Source: Clostridiaceae bacterium
GTDB taxonomy: Bacteria > Bacillota > Clostridia > DSM-8532
DNA: 5,122 nucleotides
NCBI GenBank assembly: GCA_012727625.1
Contig: JAAYGP010000363.1
Location: 1-5,122 of the forward strand
Reading direction: 5' to 3'
Below are positions 1 through 5,036 of this stretch, in pieces (within the stretch, counting starts at the first letter, position 1; each line of letters starts with the position of its first letter). Both the position numbers and the translations under genes were made by a program. Under the pieces are notes generated by a model that ran no database searches, was not told the DNA's origin, and saw only the letters and a program-made list of their open reading frames with translations.

Positions 1-450
1 AACGCGACCTTTTGCAAAAACCTCCACATGCATTGCCTGGGGCAACCGCAGCATTCTTGCGATTTCGCGGGCGGCGGCGCTTTCAGGATTTATAACCAAA
101 TCTAGACCAAGCTCTTTTTTAAGCAAAGTCAGCTCGTCGGCATATTCAGGATCTCTTATCCTGGCAATAGTGTAGTCTGCTCCAAGCTTTTTCCCGGTCA
201 GGCAGCATACCATATTTATCTCGTCGCTTGCTGTTGCCGCGATTAAAAGATTTGTATTTTTAATTCCTGCTTCTTCAAGAATTTTGGCACTGACGCCGTT
301 TCCCGGAATACACTTGACATCAAGATACTCATCGGCTTTTTTCAGTGCTTCAGGATCTTTATCAATGATAGTAACATCATTATCTTCCTTTGATAAATTT
401 TCAGCCAGACTAAAACCAATTTTGCCGTCACCAATAATTATTATTTTCAT
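1..450 (-). CDS. trkA: Trk potassium uptake regulator TrkA, N-terminal part (gene cut by left edge)
   Basis: Cytoplasmic NAD(H)-binding regulatory subunit that gates a TrkH/KtrB-type potassium channel. The 150 visible codons start at an ATG at 448-450 preceded by GGAGGA (455-460), and no stop occurs before the left edge. The protein opens with a Rossmann fold: beta strand MKIIII, then GDGKIG (residues 7-12, the GxGxxG nucleotide loop) and the acidic D30 at the end of the second strand, expected to hold the ribose. Other RCK-domain hallmarks are GNG (50-52), the ATASDEINM segment (72-80), ARIRDPEY (96-103) and LDLVINPE (116-123). The start of the RCK C-terminal domain (HVEVFAKGRV, 141-150) resembles the approximately 450-residue tandem-RCK TrkA rather than the shorter KtrA, so about two thirds of the gene lies off the window. 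A trkH partner downstream is an inference. The family assignment is firm. Confidence 0.95.
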   Translation of the reverse strand, partial: MKIIIIGDGKIGFSLAENLSKEDNDVTIIDKDPEALKKADEYLDVKCIPGNGVSAKILEEAGIKNTNLLIAATASDEINMVCCLTGKKLGADYTIARIRDPEYADELTLLKKELGLDLVINPESAAAREIARMLRLPQAMHVEVFAKGRV

Positions 451-577
451 GTTATCCTCCGGTTACTTCCATCAGCAATTATAAATGAGAATGAAAACAA
501 ATGATGACCAAACTATAATTTTGCAGCAAACTTATCATAAAATATTCAGGCCTTTCTCACAAGTGCCGGTATTTGTC

Positions 578-604
578 TTAAATGTTGATAAAATCAACAT
601 TTAA
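578..604. repeat. Perfect 27-bp palindrome (12-bp arms, 3-bp centre)
   Basis: Left arm TTAAATGTTGAT (578-589) and right arm ATCAACATTTAA (593-604) are exact reverse complements around AAA (590-592). There is no T run after it on either strand, so it does not look like a terminator. On the minus strand it would lie at +2 to +28 of the predicted trkA transcript. It could therefore be a repressor operator in DNA, or a hairpin at the 5' end of the mRNA that protects it from decay. Both roles are inferences; the symmetry itself is direct. Confidence 0.75.
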
Positions 605-611
605 TAATGGC

Positions 612-640
612 ATTATACAACCAACTAATATGAAGATCAA
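612..640 (-). promoter_or_regulatory. Candidate sigma-70-type promoter for trkA
   Basis: On the minus strand, TTGATC (635-640) and a perfect TATAAT (612-617) are separated by exactly 17 bp. The predicted transcript would begin with A at about 605 and carry a leader of about 155 nt before the trkA ATG. The perfect palindrome at 578-604 would begin at +2. TATAAT boxes are common by chance in DNA this AT-rich, and a second minus-strand TATAAT at 478-483, without a good -35, would give a short leader of about 20 nt. The choice is therefore provisional. Confidence 0.45.
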
Positions 641-794
641 ATTTTTGTTTGTTACCTACCTATATGAAAGTTTTGCAGTAAAAGAAACCATAGCGGAATG
701 AAGCCTAATCAGGTTGCTGTAAAGGTCAACATTATACAGTGCAATAACGAAAAAAGCTTCAAACACAGCACACGGTAACATATCCAAAAAGTTT

Positions 795-823
795 TTGCAG
801 AAAATGCAAAGTAATGATACACT
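795..823 (+). promoter_or_regulatory. Candidate upstream promoter of the cold-shock gene
   Basis: TTGCAG (795-800) and TACACT (818-823) are 17 bp apart. Each box matches the consensus only moderately (3 of 6 and 4 of 6). If used, the transcript would start near 830 and have a leader of about 110 nt, fitting the long structured leaders typical of cold-shock genes. The evidence is weak. Confidence 0.25.
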
Positions 824-891
824 ATAAAGAAAGCATATCGATAAAATGTCTGATTTTTTTCAACAATATTCATTTTTTCCCCGAATAATGT

Positions 892-920
892 TTGATAAAT
901 ATCGACATAATAAATATGTT
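892..920 (+). promoter_or_regulatory. Alternative proximal promoter of the cold-shock gene
   Basis: TTGATA (892-897, 5 of 6 to the -35 consensus) and TATGTT (915-920, 4 of 6) are 17 bp apart. Transcription would begin near 927, just two bases before the ribosome site at 929-933, leaving a leader of only about 14 nt. The boxes are better than those of the upstream candidate, but the leader would be short. Confidence 0.3.
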
Positions 921-940
921 CTTAATTTGGAGGTGCAAAA

Positions 941-1138
941 ATGGAAGGAACAGTAAAATGGTTTAATGCTGAGAAGGGTTTTGGCTTTATTGAAAGGGAA
1001 GACGGAGACGATGTATTTGTACACTACTCCGCTATAATGACAGAGGGATTTAAAACCCTTGATGAGGGTCAGCGGGTTCAATTTGATATTGAACAAGGCA
1101 AACGTGGAGCTCAGGCAGCGAATGTAATACCTTTGTGA
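941..1138 (+). CDS. csp: Cold-shock domain protein (CspA family)
   Basis: A 65-residue single cold-shock domain, the normal full length for this family. These proteins bind single-stranded RNA and DNA in the cytoplasm and keep mRNA unfolded, often at low temperature or in stationary phase. The opening GTVKWFNAEKGFGFIE carries RNP1 (KGFGFI, residues 12-17), and RNP2 is VFVHYS (25-30). The nucleic-acid-stacking residues W7, F14, F16, F26 and H28 are all present. Residue 29 is Tyr where many family members have Phe, a mild variant. The ATG at 941 has a strong GGAGG (929-933) seven bases upstream, which fixes the start. A rho-independent terminator follows directly, so the gene is monocistronic. 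Many paralogues exist in such genomes, so the exact csp letter cannot be given. Confidence 0.97.
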   Translation: MEGTVKWFNAEKGFGFIEREDGDDVFVHYSAIMTEGFKTLDEGQRVQFDIEQGKRGAQAANVIPL

Positions 1139-1150
1139 TGAGGTAAAATC

Positions 1151-1177
1151 GGGGCATAAATTGCCCTTTTTTATTTT
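1151..1177 (+). terminator. Rho-independent terminator of the cold-shock gene
   Basis: The stem GGGCA (1152-1156) pairs with TGCCC (1162-1166) around a TAAAT loop, and one G-T pair extends it (1151/1167). It is followed by TTTTTT, one A, and TTTT. It begins 13 bases after the cold-shock stop codon, and an A run before the stem can pair with part of the T run. This is a classic intrinsic terminator. Confidence 0.85.
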
Positions 1178-1182
1178 GCTTT

Positions 1183-1244
1183 AAAATCAGAAATCACTGT
1201 CTTAGAACTTCCATACATCACGGTATTGGATATTTCCTGATTTT
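1183..1244. repeat. Imperfect inverted repeat upstream of the prenyltransferase gene
   Basis: AAAATCAG (1183-1190) followed by AAAT is matched by ATTTC then CTGATTTT (1232-1244): eight paired bases, a one-base bulge and four more pairs. The intervening loop is about 37 bases. It sits between the cold-shock terminator and the prenyltransferase promoter, and its right arm ends at the candidate -35. It may be a weak operator or chance, since the arms are AT-rich. Confidence 0.3.
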
Positions 1245-1245
1245 G

Positions 1246-1274
1246 TTGTTTTTCCGCGTAAAAAAAGTTATAAT
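1246..1274 (+). promoter_or_regulatory. Candidate promoter giving a leaderless prenyltransferase mRNA
   Basis: A perfect TATAAT (1269-1274) lies 17 bp after TTGTTT (1246-1251, which has the conserved TTG). The usual distance from -10 to start would place +1 at 1281, exactly the A of the ATG. No Shine-Dalgarno sequence lies before that ATG; the preceding bases are the -10 box and TTTCTC. The geometry supports a leaderless transcript. Confidence 0.5.
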
Positions 1275-1280
1275 TTTCTC

Positions 1281-2234
1281 ATGAAAGCACGAAGTTTTTT
1301 CAAGTATGTTGAGATTCAGACCAAAGCAGCAAGCATGATTCCATTTGTTTATGGAACGCTTCTGGCGTTTTTAAGATATCAAAGTTTCAAATCCTTGAAT
1401 TTTTTATTGATGTTTGTTTCCCTGCTTGCTTTTGACATGGGAACCACTGCCGTTAACAATTATTGTGAATATAAGCGCGCCAGGAAAAAGCATGGTTTTG
1501 GATATGAAAGGCACAATGCTATTGTGCGGGATAAAATTAAGGAATCAGAAGCAGTCGCTGTAATTGTTTTATTGCTTTTAATCGCAATTTCTGCCGGAAT
1601 ATTTCTATTTTTAAACACGGATTACGTAGTTTTACTTATTGGTGCAATTTCCTTTATGGTTGGCGTTTTATATTCCGCAGGGCCCGTACCTTTTTCCCGG
1701 ACTCCTTTCGGAGAGGTTTTTTCAGGTTTGTTTATGGGCTTTTTCATACTCTTTGTTTCTATCTATATACATGTTTATGATCAGAATATAGTTTCTGTCT
1801 CTGTCTTTGGACATAACCTGACAGTAGGCATTAATGTTGTGGATATCGTATCAATATTTCTATGTACGATACCCGGGATTACAGGAGTTGCTAATATTAT
1901 GCTCGCCAATAATATATGTGATATGGAAGATGATCTTGAAAATAAAAGATATACACTTCCCATTTATATAGGCAGGGGAAAATCCCTCATTCTTTTTAAA
2001 TACATTTATTATACCGCTTATATTGCGGTAATCCTTGCGTGTTTATTCAGGATTCTTCCATACATATCACTTTTATTTTTGCTGACCTTTATTCCCCTGC
2101 GGAAAAATATTCGGGTGTTTCATGGCGAAGCAATCAAAAGAAGAGACCTTTGCCCTGTCGGTGCAGAATTTTGCCCTGATGAATGTAAGTCTGATTATTA
2201 CTATTATTATAGCTACAGGATGGTTACTTCTTAA
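1281..2234 (+). CDS. UbiA/MenA-like membrane prenyltransferase, C-terminus frameshifted
   Basis: A polytopic membrane enzyme of the UbiA superfamily, closest in feel to MenA-type enzymes that move a polyprenyl chain from its diphosphate onto an aromatic acceptor; the real substrate is unknown. The 317-residue frame has about seven visible hydrophobic helices (roughly 38-58, 92-112, 115-134, 145-166, 186-206, 236-258, 259-273). Family marks are YSAGPVPFSRTPFGE (131-145) and the second Asp motif NICDMEDD (211-218), followed by K222 and TLP. The first Asp motif, normally NDxxD, reads NNYCE (59-63), so both usual Asp positions are changed. After about residue 281 the sequence turns polar and ends in a Tyr-rich tail unlike the family. 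The expected last helix is in the +1 frame up to 2262, so a one-base insertion or sequencing error is likely. The start ATG fits the family N-terminus but lacks a ribosome site. The superfamily is firm; activity is uncertain. Confidence 0.85.
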   Translation: MKARSFFKYVEIQTKAASMIPFVYGTLLAFLRYQSFKSLNFLLMFVSLLAFDMGTTAVNNYCEYKRARKKHGFGYERHNAIVRDKIKESEAVAVIVLLLLIAISAGIFLFLNTDYVVLLIGAISFMVGVLYSAGPVPFSRTPFGEVFSGLFMGFFILFVSIYIHVYDQNIVSVSVFGHNLTVGINVVDIVSIFLCTIPGITGVANIMLANNICDMEDDLENKRYTLPIYIGRGKSLILFKYIYYTAYIAVILACLFRILPYISLLFLLTFIPLRKNIRVFHGEAIKRRDLCPVGAEFCPDECKSDYYYYYSYRMVTS

Positions 2235-2262
2235 AGACTCTGTTTTATTGGATACGCCGTAA
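2122..2262 (+). other. Displaced C-terminal segment of the prenyltransferase (+1 frame)
   Basis: This frame is open from 2086 to the TAA at 2260-2262 and reads MAKQSKEETF, then ALSVQNFALM, then a hydrophobic helix (NVSLIITIII, ATGWLLL) and a short polar end. That is what a MenA-like protein should have after its KNIRVFH segment, which is at 2104-2123 in the main frame. Joining the two frames near 2124-2130, for example by dropping one G, would give a protein of about 326 residues with the final membrane helix restored. The piece has its own ATG at 2122 but no ribosome site, so separate translation is unlikely. It is either a frameshift mutation or a sequence error. Confidence 0.75.
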
Positions 2263-2365
2263 GACTCTTTCTTTAAGGTGATAGATATAGGGCTGGCTAA
2301 TAGATATCATGCCGGTTAATCGATGCGATAAAAATGTGCAGAAGGATTATATTTACAGGATGCCT

Positions 2366-2396
2366 GCTGGCGCGGAAGTCAGCGTGGTTTATTTTT
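2366..2396 (+). terminator. Terminator-like hairpin in the gap before cysC
   Basis: GCTGGC (2366-2371) pairs with GTCAGC (2378-2383, one G-T pair) around the six-base loop GCGGAA. After GTGG comes a T-rich tract, TTTATTTTTT. It could end prenyltransferase transcription or act as an attenuator in a cysC leader. The four bases between stem and T tract make it less than ideal. The remainder of the 2263-2418 gap holds only a direct repeat of ATAGATAT (2281-2288 and 2300-2307) and no clear promoter or known riboswitch. Confidence 0.4.
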
Positions 2397-2405
2397 TGCA
2401 ATTAT

Positions 2406-2411
2406 GGAGGG
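2406..2411 (+). promoter_or_regulatory. Ribosome-binding site that fixes the cysC start
   Basis: GGAGGG lies seven bases before the ATG at 2419. An in-frame ATG at 2404 overlaps this site and has no ribosome site of its own, so 2419 is the real start. Confidence 0.85.
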
Positions 2412-2418
2412 CTATACG

Positions 2419-3027
2419 ATGGAAAAAGGAAACATTACTTTTCATCATGGAAAAGTAAACTGCTGTGAAAGGTATAAAATATTGGGGCAGAAAGGCCTTG
2501 TTGTATGGCTTACAGGGCTGTCTGCGTCCGGGAAATCCACAATCGCGGCTGAAACCGAAAGGCGTTTGATTGACCTGGGCAGGGCAGTATATCGTCTTGA
2601 CGGGGATAATATCAGGTTTGGGCTTAACAGTGATCTGGGTTTTTCCGAAAAGGACAGGTTTGAAAATATACGCCGTGTGGCGGAAGTATGCGCATTATTT
2701 AAGGATGCGGGCCTTATTGTGATAGCTTCCTTTATATCCCCCCTTTCTTCAATGAGACAAATGGCCAGAGAAAAAGCGGGAGATAATTTCCTGGAGGTTT
2801 ATGTGAAAGCAAGTGTGGAGGTTTGCGCGGAAAGAGACCCCAAAGGCCTTTATGAGAGAGCTTTTAAAGGTGAAATTAAAGACTTCACCGGGGTGTCTGC
2901 TCCTTATGAAGAACCGGAAAAACCGGATATTATCCTTGATACCGAAAAATATTCACAAGACAAATGTGTGGAACGTCTGACCAGGGAAATTCTTGGAAAA
3001 AGCGCTTTAAAGACAGTTAAGGCTTAA
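2419..3027 (+). CDS. cysC: Adenylylsulfate kinase (APS kinase) CysC
   Basis: Cytoplasmic enzyme that phosphorylates adenosine 5'-phosphosulfate at the 3' position with ATP to give PAPS, used for sulfate reduction or as a sulfate donor. The 202-residue length from the 2419 start is standard. Visible motifs are NITFHHGKV near the N-terminus (5-13), the P-loop GLSASGKST (33-41), LDGDNIR (60-66), LGFSEKDRFENIRR (73-86), FISP with S107 at the position of the family's conserved Ser (105-108), DPKGLY (140-145) and the FTGVSAPYEEP substrate lid (156-166). All expected residues look intact. No ATP sulfurylase, PAPS reductase or sulfotransferase gene lies in the window, so it stands alone here and its pathway cannot be read from its neighbours. 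Its last 11 bp overlap the convergent lipid kinase gene, and no terminator is visible after it. Confidence 0.96.
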   Translation: MEKGNITFHHGKVNCCERYKILGQKGLVVWLTGLSASGKSTIAAETERRLIDLGRAVYRLDGDNIRFGLNSDLGFSEKDRFENIRRVAEVCALFKDAGLIVIASFISPLSSMRQMAREKAGDNFLEVYVKASVEVCAERDPKGLYERAFKGEIKDFTGVSAPYEEPEKPDIILDTEKYSQDKCVERLTREILGKSALKTVKA

Positions 3028-3901
3028 TAAACATCAGACCTTTGTGAATTAATGTAATATCAAGCTTATTAGCCTCAAACAACTCTCCGTCCGCATTTAC
3101 ATGAACAGGCTCCGGGCTTTCCATTCTGACGGTACGGCAGCGTCGTGTTGTTACCTCACTCATATTAATATGGGTGCCCTTGATAAAACGGGGAAAAAAA
3201 CGAAGAATTCCAAGCCTGTTCATATCTTTAATAAGGCAAACATCCAGATAACCGTCATCCGGCACCGCTTCCGGAGCGGGCAGCATGCCGCCCCCATAGA
3301 ACCGGCCATTTGCGAAGGCTGATAAAAGCATGCCCGGCATTTCAATTTTTTCATCATCAATAGAAAATGTGGCGCTGACGTTTTTTAACCTGATCAATGA
3401 TAACAGTATACCGCCTATATAGGCAATCTTTCCCTGCATAAATGGCAACTTTTTAAGATATTGAGTGTTCGCGACAACATCTGCGTCAAAGCCTGCAGAT
3501 GCGATGTTTAAAAAATACCTGTCATTGATTTTACAAAGGTCCACTGGAATGGCTTCCGCCTGAATCAGAACCGGCAGTAATCTGGACGGATTCATTACAG
3601 AACAGAAACTTTTTAAAAAATCATTCCCGGTCCCTGCAGGGACAACTCCAAGATATGAACCTGAACCCACCATACCCTGCAGAACTTCATTCATGGTACC
3701 ATCACCGCCAACGGCGTAGATTCTTAAATCCGGGTATTTGTTCGAATATTCCCTTGCAATCTCAGTTGCATGTCCGGGAGCTTTGGTTATTTCAATCTTA
3801 AATTCAAAGGAATGCTTTTCCATAAGCTCTTTGATTTCGGGAATCAATTTCATTGTCTTTCCTTTGCCCGCCACGGGGTTTAATATAAAAAGATGCTTCA
3901 T
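3017..3901 (-). CDS. Diacylglycerol kinase-family lipid kinase (YegS/BmrU type)
   Basis: A 294-residue soluble lipid kinase, the usual length for this family, acting at the inner face of the membrane. Relatives phosphorylate diacylglycerol or similar lipids with ATP, recycling lipid into phosphatidate; the exact substrate cannot be read from sequence. The N-terminal nucleotide-binding domain has the opening LNPVAGKGK (7-15), GGDGTMNE (65-72) and PAGTGNDF (88-95). The second, beta-rich domain carries NIASAGFDA (132-140), FANGRFYGGGM (196-206), APEAVPDDGYLDV (209-221) and NADGE (269-273) with the family's catalytic Asp. No signal peptide or membrane segment is evident. The ATG has a modest AAAGG site (3911-3915) nine bases upstream and a good promoter at 3980-4008, so it is probably transcribed separately from the glycosylase gene behind it. 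The 3' end overlaps cysC tail to tail by 11 bp. Confidence 0.94.
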   Translation of the reverse strand: MKHLFILNPVAGKGKTMKLIPEIKELMEKHSFEFKIEITKAPGHATEIAREYSNKYPDLRIYAVGGDGTMNEVLQGMVGSGSYLGVVPAGTGNDFLKSFCSVMNPSRLLPVLIQAEAIPVDLCKINDRYFLNIASAGFDADVVANTQYLKKLPFMQGKIAYIGGILLSLIRLKNVSATFSIDDEKIEMPGMLLSAFANGRFYGGGMLPAPEAVPDDGYLDVCLIKDMNRLGILRFFPRFIKGTHINMSEVTTRRCRTVRMESPEPVHVNADGELFEANKLDITLIHKGLMFIKP

Positions 3902-3979
3902 AATTTAAGGCCTTTCCTGATAAAAAAATGTTCTGCTAAAGTTTTTTGGCGTTTTAACCGTGAAAACAATAATAACATT

Positions 3980-4008
3980 ATTATACACGCATAAATATCT
4001 TTCCTCAA
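3980..4008 (-). promoter_or_regulatory. Promoter of the lipid kinase gene
   Basis: Minus-strand TTGAGG (4003-4008) and a perfect TATAAT (3980-3985) are separated by 17 bp in the 136-bp gap between the glycosylase and lipid kinase genes. Transcription would begin near 3973 with a leader of about 70 nt. No convincing terminator for the glycosylase gene was found in this gap, so some read-through is possible. A short AT-only inverted repeat (AATAAT / ATTATT, 3968-3982) overlaps the -10 and may be chance. Confidence 0.6.
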
Positions 4009-4037
4009 GAAACTGTTATTAAGGCAATCATATACAT

Positions 4038-4910
4038 TCAGCCGAAACCAATTTTTCTTTCCCTGGCATAGTAAAATAAATATTGTTGCGCAATGCCTGA
4101 AAATTCACCAAAATACTCTTTGGCAAAGTCCCTTATTGTCTTTTCATCGGTTTCCCTTTCAAAATAAAGAGTTTCAATCACCCTTTTTACCCAGCGATCA
4201 ATCGGAAACGAGGTTCGGTCCATACCGCTGTACAGAAGTACGCAATCTGCAACTTTAGGGCCGATGCCGGGAAGTGTCAGCAGCAGTTCCCGTGCCTTAA
4301 CCTTGCAAAGACTTCTGATACGATCTTCAAAATCAGGGAATTCTACAAGCTTTTTTGCGCTTTCAGATATATATCTGCATCGATACCCTCCTTTGCATAT
4401 GCTTAATTTATCCAGTGAAGCATATGCAAGGGAAGAAACATCGGGAAAACCAAAAAGGCTGCTGCTCCTGTCCAGGGGTTTACCGAAGCTTTTGCTTAAT
4501 GATTCGATAATCTGCTTAATTCTTGGAATGTTGTTGTTTTGTGAAATTATGAAAGAAAACAATATTTCATAAAAATCCTGCCTGAGAAGACGTATGCCTG
4601 AGCCGTGCAGAACAGCATTTCGCAAATACTCATCTTTTTCAGACAATATATTTTTAATTGAGCCATAATCTGTTTCAAGATCGAAATATTTAACCCATAT
4701 GTCCTCAAACTCCCGCTTGTCCATATTATAAAAAGTACAGACACCATCGTTGCAGGATAGCTTTACCAAGCGCCCGCGGGCTATGCCGATCCAAAGCCCG
4801 TCTTCCTGGTTCCACCTGAAGCACTGTCCGCATAAAAAGGTGTGAGCAGGGTTAAAATCAGGTATTTCAACTGTCAGATTATTGTTTTTTTCAGATAATA
4901 TTTGATACAT
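4038..4910 (-). CDS. ogg: 8-oxoguanine DNA glycosylase/AP lyase (OGG1 type)
   Basis: Base-excision repair enzyme that removes 8-oxoguanine from DNA and nicks the abasic site. With the ATG at 4908-4910 it is 290 residues, with an OGG N-terminal domain (about 1-115) and an HhH-GPD domain (about 116-280). Diagnostic segments are GQCFRW (28-33), SQNNNIPRI (123-131), GYRCRYI (175-181) and the hairpin LPGIGPKVADC (213-223). K219 is the expected Schiff-base lysine, C223 matches the conserved Cys of human OGG1, and D238 in PIDRW is the catalytic Asp. All key residues are present, so it should be active. A GTG at 4917-4919 would add three residues, but the only ribosome site, AAGGA, lies one base before it and ten before the ATG, favouring the ATG. 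This is the OGG1 branch, not MutM/Fpg or the archaeal AGOG type. Confidence 0.95.
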   Translation of the reverse strand: MYQILSEKNNNLTVEIPDFNPAHTFLCGQCFRWNQEDGLWIGIARGRLVKLSCNDGVCTFYNMDKREFEDIWVKYFDLETDYGSIKNILSEKDEYLRNAVLHGSGIRLLRQDFYEILFSFIISQNNNIPRIKQIIESLSKSFGKPLDRSSSLFGFPDVSSLAYASLDKLSICKGGYRCRYISESAKKLVEFPDFEDRIRSLCKVKARELLLTLPGIGPKVADCVLLYSGMDRTSFPIDRWVKRVIETLYFERETDEKTIRDFAKEYFGEFSGIAQQYLFYYARERKIGFG

Positions 4911-4920
4911 TAAGCTCACG

Positions 4921-4925
4921 TCCTT
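4921..4925 (-). promoter_or_regulatory. Ribosome-binding site that favours the ogg ATG start
   Basis: AAGGA on the minus strand is ten bases from the ATG at 4908-4910 but only one base from the upstream GTG at 4917-4919, too close to serve it. Confidence 0.6.
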
Positions 4926-4939
4926 ATCACATATCTTTA

Positions 4940-4950
4940 ATTATATACCA
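4940..4950 (-). promoter_or_regulatory. Possible extended -10 promoter of ogg
   Basis: The minus strand reads TGGTATATAAT. This can be taken as an extended -10 (TGN before TATATA) or as a plain TATAAT at 4940-4945; neither has a good -35 upstream. The transcript would start near 4934, giving a leader of about 24 nt. The evidence is weak. Confidence 0.3.
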
Positions 4951-5036
4951 TAAAAACAAGTACAGTGCAGCAACATACTATAATGATACCAGAAATTAAG
5001 ACAGACAATTCGGCAAAATTAATTTAGAATTGAATT

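Larger units (their letters stand above)
519..804 (+). repeat. Three spaced copies of the motif TTTTGCAGNAAA
   Basis: Copies lie at 519-530 (N = C), 671-682 (N = T) and 793-804 (N = A), all in the same orientation and all inside the divergent intergenic region. Spacing from start to start is 152 and 122 bp. Eleven of twelve positions are identical in all three copies, which is more than expected by chance in about 490 bp. The function is unknown: they may be binding sites for a regulator or remnants of a dispersed repeat. The third copy overlaps the -35 of a candidate cold-shock promoter. Confidence 0.5.
451..940. other. Long divergent intergenic region between trkA and the cold-shock gene
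   Basis: About 490 bp with no credible protein-coding frame, no tRNA-like cloverleaf and no riboswitch core that I recognise. It separates two divergently transcribed genes. It contains a minus-strand promoter-like pair (612-640) and a perfect palindrome (578-604). It also holds three copies of TTTTGCAGNAAA starting at 519, 671 and 793, a minus-strand TATAAT at 478-483 close to trkA, and two plus-strand candidate promoters for the cold-shock gene (795-823 and 892-920). Much of the right half could be a long 5' leader, as is usual for cold-shock genes. A weak hairpin (AGCCT / AGGTT) lies near 701-715. The region is unusually long and structured for two small regulatory units, so an unannotated small RNA is possible but not shown. 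Confidence 0.6.

Noticed and set aside
478..483. Minus-strand TATAAT close to trkA as its main promoter
   Set aside because: No acceptable -35 at 16-18 bp; the pair at 612-640 is better, though this one cannot be excluded as a second start.
284..484. 66-codon plus-strand open frame over the trkA start
   Set aside because: It lies antisense to a clear TrkA Rossmann domain and has no family features.
451..940. Riboswitch (c-di-AMP, c-di-GMP or other) in the trkA-csp gap
   Set aside because: I could not recognise any conserved core sequence of these classes on either strand.
860..1096. 78-codon open frame antisense to the cold-shock gene
   Set aside because: It is the mirror of a strongly conserved gene, has no ribosome site and does not resemble any protein I know.
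2404..2406. Upstream ATG as the cysC start
   Set aside because: It overlaps the GGAGGG that serves the ATG at 2419 and would add five residues not expected in the family.
2999..3008. Palindrome AAAGCGCTTT near the end of cysC as a terminator
   Set aside because: It lies within coding sequence, is short with no loop, and is not followed by a T run.
3101..3322. 73-codon plus-strand open frame inside the lipid kinase gene
   Set aside because: Antisense shadow of conserved kinase motifs, with no ribosome site.
4264..4572. 102-codon plus-strand open frame inside ogg
   Set aside because: It is antisense to the catalytic HhH-GPD domain; length alone is not evidence of a gene.
4917..4919. GTG as the ogg start codon
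   Set aside because: The ribosome site is only one base away; the ATG three codons later has suitable spacing.
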